A stretch of 64,000 nucleotides of DNA from Halopelagius inordinatus (GTDB taxonomy: Archaea > Halobacteriota > Halobacteria > Halobacteriales > Haloferacaceae): the NCBI RefSeq assembly GCF_900113245.1, contig NZ_FOOQ01000001.1:1178001-1242000 (forward strand), written 5' to 3'. A program made the position numbers and the translations under genes. The notes under the pieces are model-generated. The model was given only the letters and a program-made list of their open reading frames with translations. It was not told the origin of the DNA and did not search any database. The first letter of the stretch is position 1. Every line of letters begins with the position of its first letter. Shown here in pieces: positions 50,618 to 59,702 of the stretch.

Positions 50618-51010
50618 ATGACCCCCCGCCAGTACGACGCCCTCAGCGTCGCCGTCCTCGCCGCCAGCGCGGTTCTCGGCGTCGTCCTCCTCTCTTCGCT
50701 TCCGGACCGGTTCGCCATCCACTTCGGCACCTCCGGCGCGCCCGACAGTTTCACCTCGCCTCTCGTCGGCGTCTTCCTCCTCCCTGTCGTCGGAGCCGGA
50801 ACGCTCGTGTTCGTCCGCGGCGTCTCCTCCGTCGCGGGAACCGAAGACGTTCCGCCGGCGTTCGGCCTCCTCCTCTCGTCGTTTCTCGCCTACGTCCAAG
50901 TCGTCGTCCTCGCGTGGAACCTCGGCTATCCCGTGGACGTCGGCGTCGCCGTCCTCCCGGGCGTCCTCGTCCTTCTCGTGGCGGGTCTGGCGATAGACCG
51001 ACTGTACTGA
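50618..51010 (+). CDS. DUF1648-like membrane protein
   Basis: A 130-residue protein with four TM spans. The motif 'L-P-D-R-F-A-I-H-F-G-T-S-G-A-P-D' is characteristic of DUF1648 (SdpI-type) proteins. Members in bacteria include immunity or signal-transducing proteins. The role in archaea is unknown. It has a short intergenic region after the FAH gene. Confidence 0.78.
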   Translation: MTPRQYDALSVAVLAASAVLGVVLLSSLPDRFAIHFGTSGAPDSFTSPLVGVFLLPVVGAGTLVFVRGVSSVAGTEDVPPAFGLLLSSFLAYVQVVVLAWNLGYPVDVGVAVLPGVLVLLVAGLAIDRLY

Positions 51011-51024
51011 CCGCCCGTCCGGAC

Positions 51025-51042
51025 GTAACCGACGTCGGTTAC
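51025..51042. promoter_or_regulatory. 18-bp perfect palindrome upstream of the tungstate-type binding protein
   Basis: GTAACCGACGTCGGTTAC is a perfect palindrome 55-72 bp before the ATG at 51097 and just upstream of an aaatacac TATA-like run (51063-51070). It is probably an operator for an oxyanion-responsive regulator. No regulator is encoded nearby. Confidence 0.6.
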
Positions 51043-51096
51043 TACACTCCCGTATCGAAACCAAATACACTTGTCCTCTCCGTCGCACCTCGTCGT

Positions 51097-52035
51097 ATGC
51101 GACGACGCCGGTATCTCGAAACGCTCGGAGCGTCCGGAGTCGTCTCGGCGGCGGGATGTCTCGGTGACGACGGCGGAAGCCGGTCGAACGACCTCTCGGG
51201 CGGGTCGAAGACGGACGAGAGCGCGGAGGCGCGCACGCTGACGCTGACGCTGGCGACGGCGACGACGGCGTACGATACGGGCCTCTTGGACGCCCTCCAC
51301 CCGACGCTCCGAGAGCGGTTCGGTCTCCGGGTGAAAGTGCTCTCTCTCGGGACGGGGGCCGCCCTTCGGCGGGGGCGCGACGGCGACGCGGACGTGGTTC
51401 TGGCCCACGCCAGAGGGGCCGAAGACGACTTTCTCCGGGCGGGCCACGGCGTCAACCGCCGGTCTCTGATGCACAACGACTTTCTCGTCGTCGGTCCCGC
51501 GGCGGACCCCGCCGGTCTCTCCGGAGTCGAGGGCCCCGTCGCCGCGTTCGAGCGAATCGCCCGCACGGAGTCGCTGTTTCTCTCTCGGGGCGACGAGTCG
51601 GGAACCCACCGGCGAGAGAGGAGCATCTGGGACCGGAGCGACGCCGCGCCGGGCGGACAGTGGCACCAAGCGACGGGCGACGGGATGGGCGACACCCTCA
51701 GGCAGGCCGGACGGCGCGGCGCGTACACGCTGACCGACCGGGGGACGTACCGCGTCTTTCGGGAGGACACCGGCCTCGACGCGTTCGTGGAGGGGCCACT
51801 CGGCGGCGGGGCGGAACTCCTCAGAAACGAGTACGGCGTCGTCCCGGTCAACCCCGCGGAACACGACGCTCGGTACGAACTCGCCATGCTGTACGTCGGC
51901 TTTCTCACCGGCCCGACCGGACAGCGACTGATCGGCGAGTTCCGACCCGGCGGCGACCCGCTTTTCGTTCCCGACTCCCTCTCGTCTGCCCCGCAGTTCG
52001 GCCAGTACGTCCCCGCGTCGTACCGCGAGGAGTAG
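51097..52035 (+). CDS. TupA-like tungstate/molybdate-binding lipoprotein
   Basis: A 312-residue exported binding protein with an Arg-rich Tat-like N-terminus and a lipobox ending at Cys21. Its pattern fits the PBP_like_2/TupA family: 'L-A-T-A-T-T-A-Y-D-T-G-L-L-D', 'G-A-A-L' and 'D-V-V-L-A-H-A' then 'F-L-S-R-G-D-E-S-G-T-H'. The oxyanion Ser/Thr/Gly sites seem kept. The cognate permease and ATPase genes are absent from the window. An 18-bp palindrome precedes it. Confidence 0.82.
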   Translation: MRRRRYLETLGASGVVSAAGCLGDDGGSRSNDLSGGSKTDESAEARTLTLTLATATTAYDTGLLDALHPTLRERFGLRVKVLSLGTGAALRRGRDGDADVVLAHARGAEDDFLRAGHGVNRRSLMHNDFLVVGPAADPAGLSGVEGPVAAFERIARTESLFLSRGDESGTHRRERSIWDRSDAAPGGQWHQATGDGMGDTLRQAGRRGAYTLTDRGTYRVFREDTGLDAFVEGPLGGGAELLRNEYGVVPVNPAEHDARYELAMLYVGFLTGPTGQRLIGEFRPGGDPLFVPDSLSSAPQFGQYVPASYREE

Positions 52036-52091
52036 CACCGCGCGTCCGGTGTAAGCATCCTTAAGAACCGCCGGAAGTATCGTTCGACCAT

Positions 52092-53189
52092 ATGATGCCG
52101 AGGGACCTCTCCGCGCACGAGGCGTACGTCCCCGGGCGCGGGGCCGAGGAGGTGGCCCGCGAACTCGGGATGGACGCGGCGGAGTTGACGAAACTATCGT
52201 CGAACGAGAACCCGCGGGGGCCGTCGCCCGCCGCGGTGGCCGCAGTCGAGGACGCCGCCCCCGCCGTGAACGTCTACCCGAAGACGTCGCACACCGACCT
52301 CACGGACCGACTGGCGGCGACGTGGGACGTCACGCCGGAACAGGTGTGGGTGAGTCCGGGCGCGGACGGCGCACTCGACTACCTATCGCGGGCGTTTCTC
52401 GAACCGAACGACCGCGTCCTGACGCCGACGCCCGGGTTCGCGTACTACGCGATGTCGGCGCGGTACCACCACGGCGACGTCGCCGAGTACACAGTCTCGA
52501 AGGCCGACGACTTCGCTCAGACAGCCGCCGCCGTTCTCGACGCCTACGACGGCGAACGAATCGTCTACGTGACGACGCCGCACAACCCGACGGGGTCCGT
52601 ACTGCCCCGCGAGGAACTGGTCGAACTGCTCGACTCCGTCGCGGACCACACCCTCGTCGTCGCGGACGAGGCGTACGGCGAGTACGCCGAAGAACCGTCG
52701 TCGATAGACCTCCTCTCGGAGTTCGACAACCTCGCGGTCACGCGCACGTTCTCGAAGGCGTACGGCCTCGCGGGACTGCGAATCGGCTACGCCGTCGTCC
52801 CGGAGGCGTGGGCCGACGCCTACGCGCGGGTGAACACCCCCTTCGCGGCGAACGAACTGGCCTGCCGCGCCGCCCTCGCGGCCCTCGACGACGACGAACA
52901 CGTCGAGAAGACGGTCGAGACGGCGGCGTGGGCGCGGGAGTACTACCGCGAGGAACTCGACGCGCCGACGTGGCCCTCCGGCGGGAACTTCGTCCTCGCG
53001 GACGTCGGCGACGGGACGGCCGTCGCGGAGGCGGCGAAACGCCGCGGCGTCATCGTCCGCGACACCACCAGTTTCGGACTCCCCGACTGCGTCCGCGTCT
53101 CCTGCGGCACGCGCGAGGAGACGAGGCGGGCCGTCGACGTGCTGAACGACGTAATCGAGGACGTTACCGCGGGGGAGACGCGGGCGTGA
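52092..53189 (+). CDS. hisC: Histidinol-phosphate aminotransferase
   Basis: A 365-residue PLP enzyme that transaminates imidazoleacetol phosphate in histidine synthesis. It has 'L-S-S-N-E-N-P-R-G-P-S', 'T-T-P-H-N-P-T-G' and the PLP-Lys 'F-S-K222-A-Y-G-L-A-G-L-R'. It may alternatively be a related aminotransferase, but HisC family is the best fit. The next gene overlaps by 4 bp. ATG 52092 or 52095. Confidence 0.9.
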   Translation: MMPRDLSAHEAYVPGRGAEEVARELGMDAAELTKLSSNENPRGPSPAAVAAVEDAAPAVNVYPKTSHTDLTDRLAATWDVTPEQVWVSPGADGALDYLSRAFLEPNDRVLTPTPGFAYYAMSARYHHGDVAEYTVSKADDFAQTAAAVLDAYDGERIVYVTTPHNPTGSVLPREELVELLDSVADHTLVVADEAYGEYAEEPSSIDLLSEFDNLAVTRTFSKAYGLAGLRIGYAVVPEAWADAYARVNTPFAANELACRAALAALDDDEHVEKTVETAAWAREYYREELDAPTWPSGGNFVLADVGDGTAVAEAAKRRGVIVRDTTSFGLPDCVRVSCGTREETRRAVDVLNDVIEDVTAGETRA

Positions 53190-53698
53190 CCCGCGTCGCA
53201 CTCACCGGCACGCCCGGAACCGGGAAGACGACGGTCGGCGAGATAGTCGCCGAACGGACCGGGGTCGACGTGATTCACCTCAACGACGCCATCCGCGAGG
53301 AGGAACTGTACACCGAACGCGACGCGGAACGGGATTCGCTCGTCACCGACCTAGACGCCGTCGAAGAGTGGTTGGGCGAGTGGGACGGCGTCCTCGAATC
53401 GCACCTCGCACACCATTTCGACGCCGATATCGCAGTCGTCCTGCGCTGTCATCCGGAGGAACTCGAACGCCGACTCCGAGAACGCGGCGAGAGCGAGGCG
53501 AAAGCCCGAGAAAATGCGGAGAGCGAAGCGCTCGACGTTGTCCTCGCGGAGACGGTCGAACGGTTCGGCGGGGACACGATCTACGAGATAGACACGACCG
53601 ACAGAGACCCCGAGGACGTCGCGACGGACGTCGTCGCCGCAATCGAGGGCGAGTCCGAACCGCGCGTCGGCGTCGTCGACTTCATCGAGTACCTATGA
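53186..53698 (+). CDS. Archaeal adenylate kinase-like NMP kinase (Fap7/AK6 type)
   Basis: A 170-residue P-loop kinase. The GTG at 53186 overlaps the hisC stop; the Walker A G8-T-P-G-T-G-K-T-T is at the N-terminus and 'L-R-C-H-P-E-E-L-E-R-R-L-R-E-R' is the family lid/ATP signature. The Fap7/AK6 group works as adenylate kinase and in small-subunit maturation. It is in an operon between hisC and the CDP-alcohol phosphatidyltransferase. Confidence 0.88.
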   Translation: MTRVALTGTPGTGKTTVGEIVAERTGVDVIHLNDAIREEELYTERDAERDSLVTDLDAVEEWLGEWDGVLESHLAHHFDADIAVVLRCHPEELERRLRERGESEAKARENAESEALDVVLAETVERFGGDTIYEIDTTDRDPEDVATDVVAAIEGESEPRVGVVDFIEYL

Positions 53699-54291
53699 CG
53701 CTCGACCAGTACCGCTCGGTCGCGGACCGACTGCTCGACCCGTTCGTCACCGCCGCGGACCGACTCGGTCTCTCGCCGGACGGCGTGAGCGTCGTCGCGT
53801 TCGGGTTCGCCGTCGCCGCGGGGGGCGCGTTCGCCGTCGCGGAACCGCTTTGGTACGCCCTCGGCGGCGTGTTCGTCTTTCTCAACGGCTGGCTTGACCT
53901 CGTGGACGGCGCACTCGCGCGAGCACAGGGCGTCGATAGCAAAGGCGGTGACCTCTTGGACCACGTCCTCGACCGATACGCCGACATCGCCATGCTCGTC
54001 GGCCTCGCCGCCGGTATCGGAACGTGGGCCCTCGGACTCGCCGCCGTCACGGGCGTCCTGATGACCTCCTATCTCGGGACGCAGATACAGGCGGTCGGAC
54101 TCGGCCGGGAGTACGGCGGACTCGTCGGACGCGCCGACCGCTTGGCTCTCATCGGCATCGCCGGGTTCGTCGCCGCGGCGGTCCAAAGCGTCGGCGGCGT
54201 TCACGTCGTCGAACTGCTGTTGGGCTTTTTCGCGATCATCGGCCACTTTACCGCGCTCCAGCGTTTTTGGGGCGCGATGAGCGACCTCTGA
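53695..54291 (+). CDS. CDP-alcohol phosphatidyltransferase
   Basis: A 198-residue integral membrane enzyme of polar-lipid synthesis. The full motif D68-x2-D71-G-x2-A-R76-x8-G85-x3-D89-x3-D93 is present. It likely makes an archaetidyl phospho-alcohol from CDP-archaeol; the exact head group (inositol-P or glycerol-P) is uncertain. ATG overlaps the preceding stop (ATGA). Six TM segments. Confidence 0.9.
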   Translation: MTLDQYRSVADRLLDPFVTAADRLGLSPDGVSVVAFGFAVAAGGAFAVAEPLWYALGGVFVFLNGWLDLVDGALARAQGVDSKGGDLLDHVLDRYADIAMLVGLAAGIGTWALGLAAVTGVLMTSYLGTQIQAVGLGREYGGLVGRADRLALIGIAGFVAAAVQSVGGVHVVELLLGFFAIIGHFTALQRFWGAMSDL

Positions 54292-54322
54292 GACCGCAGG
54301 TCGGAACGTCCCGCGTCGTGCC

Positions 54323-54330
54323 TTTTATAT
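54323..54330 (+). promoter_or_regulatory. TATA box of the aMBF1 gene
   Basis: TTTTATAT lies 24-31 bp before the ATG at 54354, a textbook haloarchaeal position. Confidence 0.6.
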
Positions 54331-54353
54331 CGCGCCCTCGGCTATGAGAGGGT

Positions 54354-54881
54354 ATGCCCCAATGCGAGATGTGCGGCAAGGAGCGACCGTCGCTGAAGAC
54401 GGTCAAGGTAGAAGGGGCCGAACTCGAACTCTGTGACGACTGCGCCGAGTTCGGTACTGAGGTCCGCACTGAGTCGAGTTCGTCCTCGGCGTCGACGAAG
54501 TACTCCACGTCGAGTTCGTCGTCCACCTCGTCCGGTTCCTCAGGCGGAACCGCGAGCAGTTCCGGCGGGTCGAACCGCCGCCGCCGGGACATGTTCGACG
54601 ACATGGACGAAATCGCGGCGGATTACGACGACAGAATCCGGGAGGCCCGCGAGGGACGCGGCCAAAGTCAAGAGGAACTCGCGAGTTCGCTCAACGAGAA
54701 GGCGAGTCTCATCCGCAAACTCGAACGCGGCGACATCCTCCCTCCGGACTCCGTCCGAAAGAAACTCGAACAGAAACTCGGAATCTCTCTGGTCGAGGGC
54801 TCCGACGACGACGAAGAAGAGTGGTCCGGCGGGTCCTCGACGACGACGACGCTCGGCGACGTGGTCAAACGCAAGGACTGA
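54354..54881 (+). CDS. Multiprotein bridging factor 1 (aMBF1)
   Basis: A 175-residue protein that contacts the ribosome or TBP. An N-terminal zinc ribbon uses C4, C7, C27 and C30; a Ser/Thr/Gly-rich linker (about 38-75) follows; the HTH_3 core (about 90-150) has 'S-Q-E-E-L-A-S-S-L-N-E-K-A-S-L-I-R-K-L-E'. This matches archaeal MBF1. Length is slightly longer than average because of the linker. Confidence 0.93.
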   Translation: MPQCEMCGKERPSLKTVKVEGAELELCDDCAEFGTEVRTESSSSSASTKYSTSSSSSTSSGSSGGTASSSGGSNRRRRDMFDDMDEIAADYDDRIREAREGRGQSQEELASSLNEKASLIRKLERGDILPPDSVRKKLEQKLGISLVEGSDDDEEEWSGGSSTTTTLGDVVKRKD

Positions 54882-55055
54882 CGCGGCGGTTCGGCGTCGG
54901 TGTCTTCTTTCGGTACTCGACTCCTCGGAGAGCGACGTCGACGTCGCCGGCGCGAACGAGGCGGGCGGAGTGGCCGGACCGCGTGTGTTGATTCTGCGGG
55001 TAAACGCCGCCGATGAAGTGCGTGGCGCAGGAGTGTTCCGCCAGATGGATGTCCG

Positions 55056-55193
55056 ATGACCTACGTGGTTACTTGCTCCGAGTGTAGTGTCAGATGGAAG
55101 ATGGAGGAGATAGAGGACGTCCTCGATTACCAAGAAAAGCACCAGGCGGCGAACGACGAACGGCACCTCATCGAATTCGAACTGATCCGGTAG
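55056..55193 (+). CDS. Small CxxC protein
   Basis: A 45-codon frame from ATG 55056: an N-terminal beta hairpin with C-S-E-C, then a helix ('M-E-E-I-E-D-V-L-D-Y-Q') and a final strand 'H-L-I-E-F-E-L-I-R'. It resembles haloarchaeal small zinc-finger proteins and has coding-type third positions. No TATA is clear. The gene lies between aMBF1 and tpiA. Confidence 0.6.
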   Translation: MTYVVTCSECSVRWKMEEIEDVLDYQEKHQAANDERHLIEFELIR

Positions 55194-55285
55194 CGAGGTG
55201 ACGCGGCGGCGGACGGCCGACATCTCGGCCGCGAGTCCGGCGGCGAAGCTTAACCTATTTCTCGGCGGAGACGGGACTAGCGTAC

Positions 55286-55930
55286 GTGTTCATCCTCGTC
55301 AATCTCAAGGCGTACCCGTGTGACCCCGTCGAAGTAGCCACCGCGGCCCGCGAAGTGTCCGAGGAGTCCGGCGTCCGCATCGCCGTCTCCCCGCAGGCAG
55401 CGGATATCGCGCGCGTCGCCGAGACGGGCGTCGAGACGTGGGCCCAACACGTCGACCCGAACGACTACGGAAGCCACACCGGAAGCACCCTCTCGGAGGC
55501 AGTCGCGGAAGCCGGTGCGGAGGGAACGCTCGTCAACCACTCCGAGAAGCGTCTGAAACTCGCCGACATCGACGGCTCCGTCCGCGCCGCCGAACGCGCG
55601 GGACTCGAAACCTGCGTCTGTGCGAACAACCCGGCGCAGATAGGTGCCGCCGCGGCCCTCGGCCCCGACGCCGTCGCCGTCGAACCGCCGGAACTCATCG
55701 GCGGCGACGTCTCCGTCTCCTCTGCGGACCCGGACATCGTCGAGGACGCCGTCGCCGCGGCCGGACACGTCGACGAAGACGTCGAGGTGTTCTGCGGCGC
55801 GGGCATCTCCTCCGGCGACGACGTGGACGCCGCCGGTGACCTCGGTGCGACCGGTATCCTACTCGCCTCGGGCGTCGCGAAGGCCGACGACCCACGCGCG
55901 GCCCTCGAAGACCTGGTCGAACCGCTGTAG
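55286..55930 (+). CDS. tpiA: Archaeal triosephosphate isomerase
   Basis: A 214-residue enzyme that interconverts DHAP and glyceraldehyde 3-phosphate. N6-L-K8 opens the barrel, the catalytic H85 is in 'V-N-H-S-E-K-R' and E133 in 'A-V-E-P-P-E-L-I-G', and the phosphate loop 'G-A-G-I-S-S' follows. Shorter than bacterial TIM, as in archaea. The GTG at 55286 starts it. Confidence 0.95.
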   Translation: MFILVNLKAYPCDPVEVATAAREVSEESGVRIAVSPQAADIARVAETGVETWAQHVDPNDYGSHTGSTLSEAVAEAGAEGTLVNHSEKRLKLADIDGSVRAAERAGLETCVCANNPAQIGAAAALGPDAVAVEPPELIGGDVSVSSADPDIVEDAVAAAGHVDEDVEVFCGAGISSGDDVDAAGDLGATGILLASGVAKADDPRAALEDLVEPL

Positions 55931-56048
55931 ACGGACATCGACCGCTCTCGGTCTCTCCGCCCCGTTTCGGAGCGAACGGAGATTCCGGTGCGGTGCGACG
56001 CGAATTATACAACGGATACAACACGAGAACAGAACGTCTGACGTAGCC

Positions 56049-56054
56049 TTATAT
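56049..56054 (+). promoter_or_regulatory. TATA box of the HalOD1-like gene
   Basis: TTATAT lies 25-30 bp before the ATG at 56079, supporting a leaderless transcript. Confidence 0.55.
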
Positions 56055-56078
56055 CCCGATAGATGTACTGGCTGTAGT

Positions 56079-56336
56079 ATGTCAACAGTCGACAGTTCGT
56101 CGACATCCGCGGCCGATGGAGAGACATCGGTGAGTTTCGCAGTCGTCGAGGCGGTCAGCGCCGCGGTCGAAACGCCACCGCTCGAACTTCCGCCGTTGGC
56201 CCGTGCGATCGACCCCGACGCTCTGAACGCGCTCTTTACGGACTCTCGACCGGGTAGTCAGGTAGAGTTCCGGTACGCGGGATGCGTCGTGACCGTCCGA
56301 TCGGACCGGACGGTTACCGTCTCGGCCGACGACTGA
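56079..56336 (+). CDS. HalOD1-domain protein
   Basis: An 85-residue single-domain protein. 'F-A-V-V-E-A-V-S-A-A-V-E', 'L-P-P-L-A-R-A-I-D-P-D-A-L-N-A-L-F' and 'V-E-F-R-Y-A-G-C-V-V-T-V' make the HalOD1 output domain found in haloarchaeal signalling proteins. Here it stands alone, probably as an effector module. TATA box at -25 to -30. It is convergent with the HerA-like ATPase gene. Confidence 0.85.
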   Translation: MSTVDSSSTSAADGETSVSFAVVEAVSAAVETPPLELPPLARAIDPDALNALFTDSRPGSQVEFRYAGCVVTVRSDRTVTVSADD

Positions 56337-56354
56337 ACGACCGAATGGCCGCGG

Positions 56355-58109
56355 TCAGTCGTCCGCCTCGGCGTCGGCGGCGTCGCTCTCCTCGCCGTCC
56401 TCCGCCGCGGCGACGAACGACCGTTCGACGGCGGTGACGACGTCGCGGAGTTCCTCGTCGTCCAACCGGTCGGCGAACTCCTCTCGGACGAGGTCCGGAA
56501 GCGCGTAGGCGTAGCGTCCGCGACCGACGTGTTCGACGAACCCGGCGCGTCGGAGGGGACCGTTCCGACCGTACGCGAGGTGTTTGTTGCCCACCTGCCC
56601 GGCGGCGACGTGGGCGTCCACCGGGTCGCAGGCGTCGGCCTCTCGGTAGAACGCGAGCATCCGGCGGGAGACGGGATGCATCGAACGCACGACGCTTCGG
56701 AGACGGTCGATAACGTCCTGTCGGCCGGTCAGGCCCGCGAGGTTCTCGTGGGCTCGTTCGGGGTCGACGTCGCCGGAGGCGGTCTGGCGGGCCGACGAAC
56801 GCGGTTCGTCGCCGCCGAACTCGGTCTCGGAGTCGCCGCCCGCCGTCGCGTCGAGTCCGGGATAGGCACCGGCGGCCGCGGACGCGACGACGTCGTCTTC
56901 GACCGCCTCGGCGTCCGAGGCGTCCGGTTCTTCGTCTACCGACTCCGCATCCGTCGCCTCCGTCGAGTCGTCCGATCCCTCGTACTCACCGAGTGCGGCC
57001 TGGTGGTCCGTCGGTCGGTTCAGATTCCGACCCTCGCCGCCGCGGTACGGCGCTTCCGCCTTCTGGAACATCGCCTGCGCGAACTGGTCGGCCATGTTCG
57101 AGAGGTCCCGGGCCTCTTCGAGTTCCCGTTCGAGTTCGCGAATCCTCGCTTCCTTCTTCTCTATCTCTTTTTCGAGGTCCGCGAGTCTGCTCTCTCGGCG
57201 CGCCTTCTCGTCCGAGATGTGTTCGAGTTCCGAGACGAGGTCGCCGTCGACGGACTTCAGGTCGGGTCGTTCGAAGTCGTCGAGTCCGGGCGTCGCCCCG
57301 GCGTCGAACGTCCGCTTTTTCCGGAACTGGACGCGGCGGATGGTCTCGGACCAGTCCGTCACGAGAAAACCCTCGCCGTTGCCCATCTCCTCTATCGCGT
57401 CGGCGTACTCCGAGCCCAAGATTCGCCCGACGACTTTCGTGTCGTTTTGCCACGTCAGTCGGTGCCACACGAGCCAGTCGCACTGGGTGATAAAGTCCTT
57501 CTTGACGTCGGCGGGCCGTTGACTGATTCCGACGATGCCGAGGCCGTGTTTGCGGCCCCGCTTGCCTATCTTGATGAGCATCTTCCCCGCTTCGTCCATC
57601 CCTCCGCCCTCGGGGATGTACTCGTGGCACTCCTCTACGAGCATCAAGAACGGCTTTTTCAGCTTCTTCTCTTTCGCAAAGAGGTTCTTCGCAACCTCGG
57701 TGACGAGTTCCTTGCCGTCGCTCTCGTCGAGGTAGCCCGACACGTCGAGGATGATAGGGACGTTCTGTTCGAGCGCCAACGCCGCTATCTTCTCGGCGTG
57801 TTCGGCGCTCACTTGGATGTCGCACTCGTCGTCCGCGCCGGCGTGGAGCAACTCGAACTGCTCTTTGAGACCGTAGTACTCCCCGTCCGTGTCCACGATG
57901 AGCACGGGGAAGTTGTTCGACAGCAGTTTCTCTATCATCACCGACGCGGTGTTCGACTTCCCGGACCCGGACTTTCCGGTCACGAACCCGCGGCCCGTGA
58001 GGATGTCCACGACCGGGAGATCGACCTCGGTTCCCGGTTCGGCGTCCCCCTTGCCGCCGGGGCCCTCGCTTATGTCCGCGACGGTGATGGTCTCGGTATC
58101 CTCCGTCAT
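56355..58109 (-). CDS. HerA-like ATPase
   Basis: A 584-residue ATPase of the HerA/DUF87 clade. Walker A is G45-K-S-G-S-G-K-S; Walker B is F-L-M-L-V-E-E about 154-160; 'G-I-S-Q-R-P' follows as in HerA. A coiled coil (about 300-345) and an acidic Asp/Ala/Ser linker lead to a C-terminal winged-helix-like region (about 480-560). HerA works with the NurA nuclease in end resection; the partner is not nearby, so this may be a paralogue of the main HerA. It is 72 bp downstream of the DNA polymerase IV gene on the same strand. Confidence 0.82.
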   Translation of the reverse strand: MTEDTETITVADISEGPGGKGDAEPGTEVDLPVVDILTGRGFVTGKSGSGKSNTASVMIEKLLSNNFPVLIVDTDGEYYGLKEQFELLHAGADDECDIQVSAEHAEKIAALALEQNVPIILDVSGYLDESDGKELVTEVAKNLFAKEKKLKKPFLMLVEECHEYIPEGGGMDEAGKMLIKIGKRGRKHGLGIVGISQRPADVKKDFITQCDWLVWHRLTWQNDTKVVGRILGSEYADAIEEMGNGEGFLVTDWSETIRRVQFRKKRTFDAGATPGLDDFERPDLKSVDGDLVSELEHISDEKARRESRLADLEKEIEKKEARIRELERELEEARDLSNMADQFAQAMFQKAEAPYRGGEGRNLNRPTDHQAALGEYEGSDDSTEATDAESVDEEPDASDAEAVEDDVVASAAAGAYPGLDATAGGDSETEFGGDEPRSSARQTASGDVDPERAHENLAGLTGRQDVIDRLRSVVRSMHPVSRRMLAFYREADACDPVDAHVAAGQVGNKHLAYGRNGPLRRAGFVEHVGRGRYAYALPDLVREEFADRLDDEELRDVVTAVERSFVAAAEDGEESDAADAEADD

Positions 58110-58181
58110 CTACCGACGCGTCACCGTCGCGCCTCATAGTTCCTCCCTTCCCGTCTGCCGCCCGTCAGACGCGCCGGGGCG

Positions 58182-59564
58182 CTACTCGAACCGACCCAAC
58201 GACGCCTGTCCGTCGCGCGAGTCCGCCTCCGCCGCGCCGTCTGCGTCCTCGCCCCCGTCCGCGTTCGCGTCGCCGTCCGCCTCGGCGTCGAAGTCGGTCA
58301 GCGTCGGCGGCGATTCGGCCGAGTCGTCGAACTCCGTTCGGTCTTTCTCCGTGCCGGTCGAACGTTCGCCGTCCGACGCCGACTCCGCCGCGGCAGACTC
58401 CCACCCGTCGAGACTCGACTGGTCCGCGTCGGTAAACGAGAGGTTCGAGACGCGGACGCCCACTTTCCGCGCGGCGTCGTCTTCGAACTCCGAGAGCAAG
58501 TCGAACGCGACGTCCTCGACGAGTGCCGGTTCGTCCACCGGCCCCGAGAGCGACCGTTCGCGCGTGTTCACGTCGTACGGCGGGACGATTACCTTGATGC
58601 CGATGGTGCGGTACATCGCGCCGCGGTTCCGGGCGCGTTCGGCCACGTCCGCCGCGAGAGCCGACACCACCTCGCGTTTCTTCTCGTCGTCCGCCGTCGC
58701 CTCGGCGAACGCGGACTCCCGCGAGAGACTCTTCGGCCGCCCCGCGGGCGTCACCTCCCTGTCGTCGACGCCGCGGGCGCGACTGTGGAGTTCCCTGCCG
58801 CGGGCCCCGAACGTCGACGCTATCTCCTCTGGGTCCGCCGCCGCGAGGTCACCGGCCGTCTCGACGCCCATCTCGTCGAGTGCGCGGGCCGTCACCGGGC
58901 CGACGCCGTGTACCTCCTCGACGGACAGGGGGTCGAGAAACGAGCGGACGTCGCCGGGTTCGACGACGACGAGTCCGTCGGGTTTGTCGTGGTCGCTCGC
59001 CACCTTCGCGGCGGACATGTTCGGCGCGACGCCGACGCTCGCGGTGACGCCCACCTCTCGCCCGATTCGCTGTTTCACGTGTCGGGCAAAGCCCTCCGCC
59101 AGCGTCCGGTCGCCGTCGGGCGTCGTCTGCCACGACGTTCTGTCGGTCACGTCGAGGTACGCCTCGTCGACGCTCACCTCCCGAACCACGTCCGCGCAGT
59201 CGTGGAGAATCTCCTTTACCTCCGCCGCGACGGACTCGTAGTAGTCGATGTCGACGGGGCGGTAGTAGCCCGCTTCCGCCGGGTTCGACGCCGCCTCGAC
59301 GCGCGGCAGTCGGTCGAGAGCCTGAGAGATGGGTTGGGCGCTCTCGACGCCGTACTCGCGGGCCTCGTAACTCGCCGTCGCCACCGCGCCGAACGTCTCG
59401 CCGGACTCGTACCCCATCCCGACGACGAGGGGTTCCCCGCGGAGTTCGGGTTCCCGGAGGCGTTCGCAGGCGGCGTAGAAACAGTCCATATCCACGTGGA
59501 GGACGACGCGCGGGTCCTCGCGCGCGCGGCCGTCGTCCACACCGGGAAGCGTCTCGCCCGCCAT
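58182..59564 (-). CDS. dinB: DNA polymerase IV (Y family)
   Basis: A 460-residue translesion polymerase. The catalytic acids are D25 (V-D-M-D) and D133-E134 (S-V-D-E-A-Y). The little finger (about 265-380) and an acidic tail (about 385-450) precede the C-terminal Q453-x2-L-x2-F459, a PCNA-interacting peptide. It synthesises DNA opposite lesions. Start ATG 59564 is firm. The acidic tail is a halophilic insertion. Confidence 0.93.
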   Translation of the reverse strand: MAGETLPGVDDGRAREDPRVVLHVDMDCFYAACERLREPELRGEPLVVGMGYESGETFGAVATASYEAREYGVESAQPISQALDRLPRVEAASNPAEAGYYRPVDIDYYESVAAEVKEILHDCADVVREVSVDEAYLDVTDRTSWQTTPDGDRTLAEGFARHVKQRIGREVGVTASVGVAPNMSAAKVASDHDKPDGLVVVEPGDVRSFLDPLSVEEVHGVGPVTARALDEMGVETAGDLAAADPEEIASTFGARGRELHSRARGVDDREVTPAGRPKSLSRESAFAEATADDEKKREVVSALAADVAERARNRGAMYRTIGIKVIVPPYDVNTRERSLSGPVDEPALVEDVAFDLLSEFEDDAARKVGVRVSNLSFTDADQSSLDGWESAAAESASDGERSTGTEKDRTEFDDSAESPPTLTDFDAEADGDANADGGEDADGAAEADSRDGQASLGRFE

Positions 59565-59702
59565 TATCTGCCGGTCCGTCCCGGAGGGTACTGAGCGTTC
59601 CCAAAGCGGAGTGAAAGTGGTCGCTCGGAACTCGGCTGCGTCGTCGCGGGCGAACGCGGGGTCTGCGTCGGGGTCAAGCGAGACGGCGCGGACGTCGGCC
59701 CG

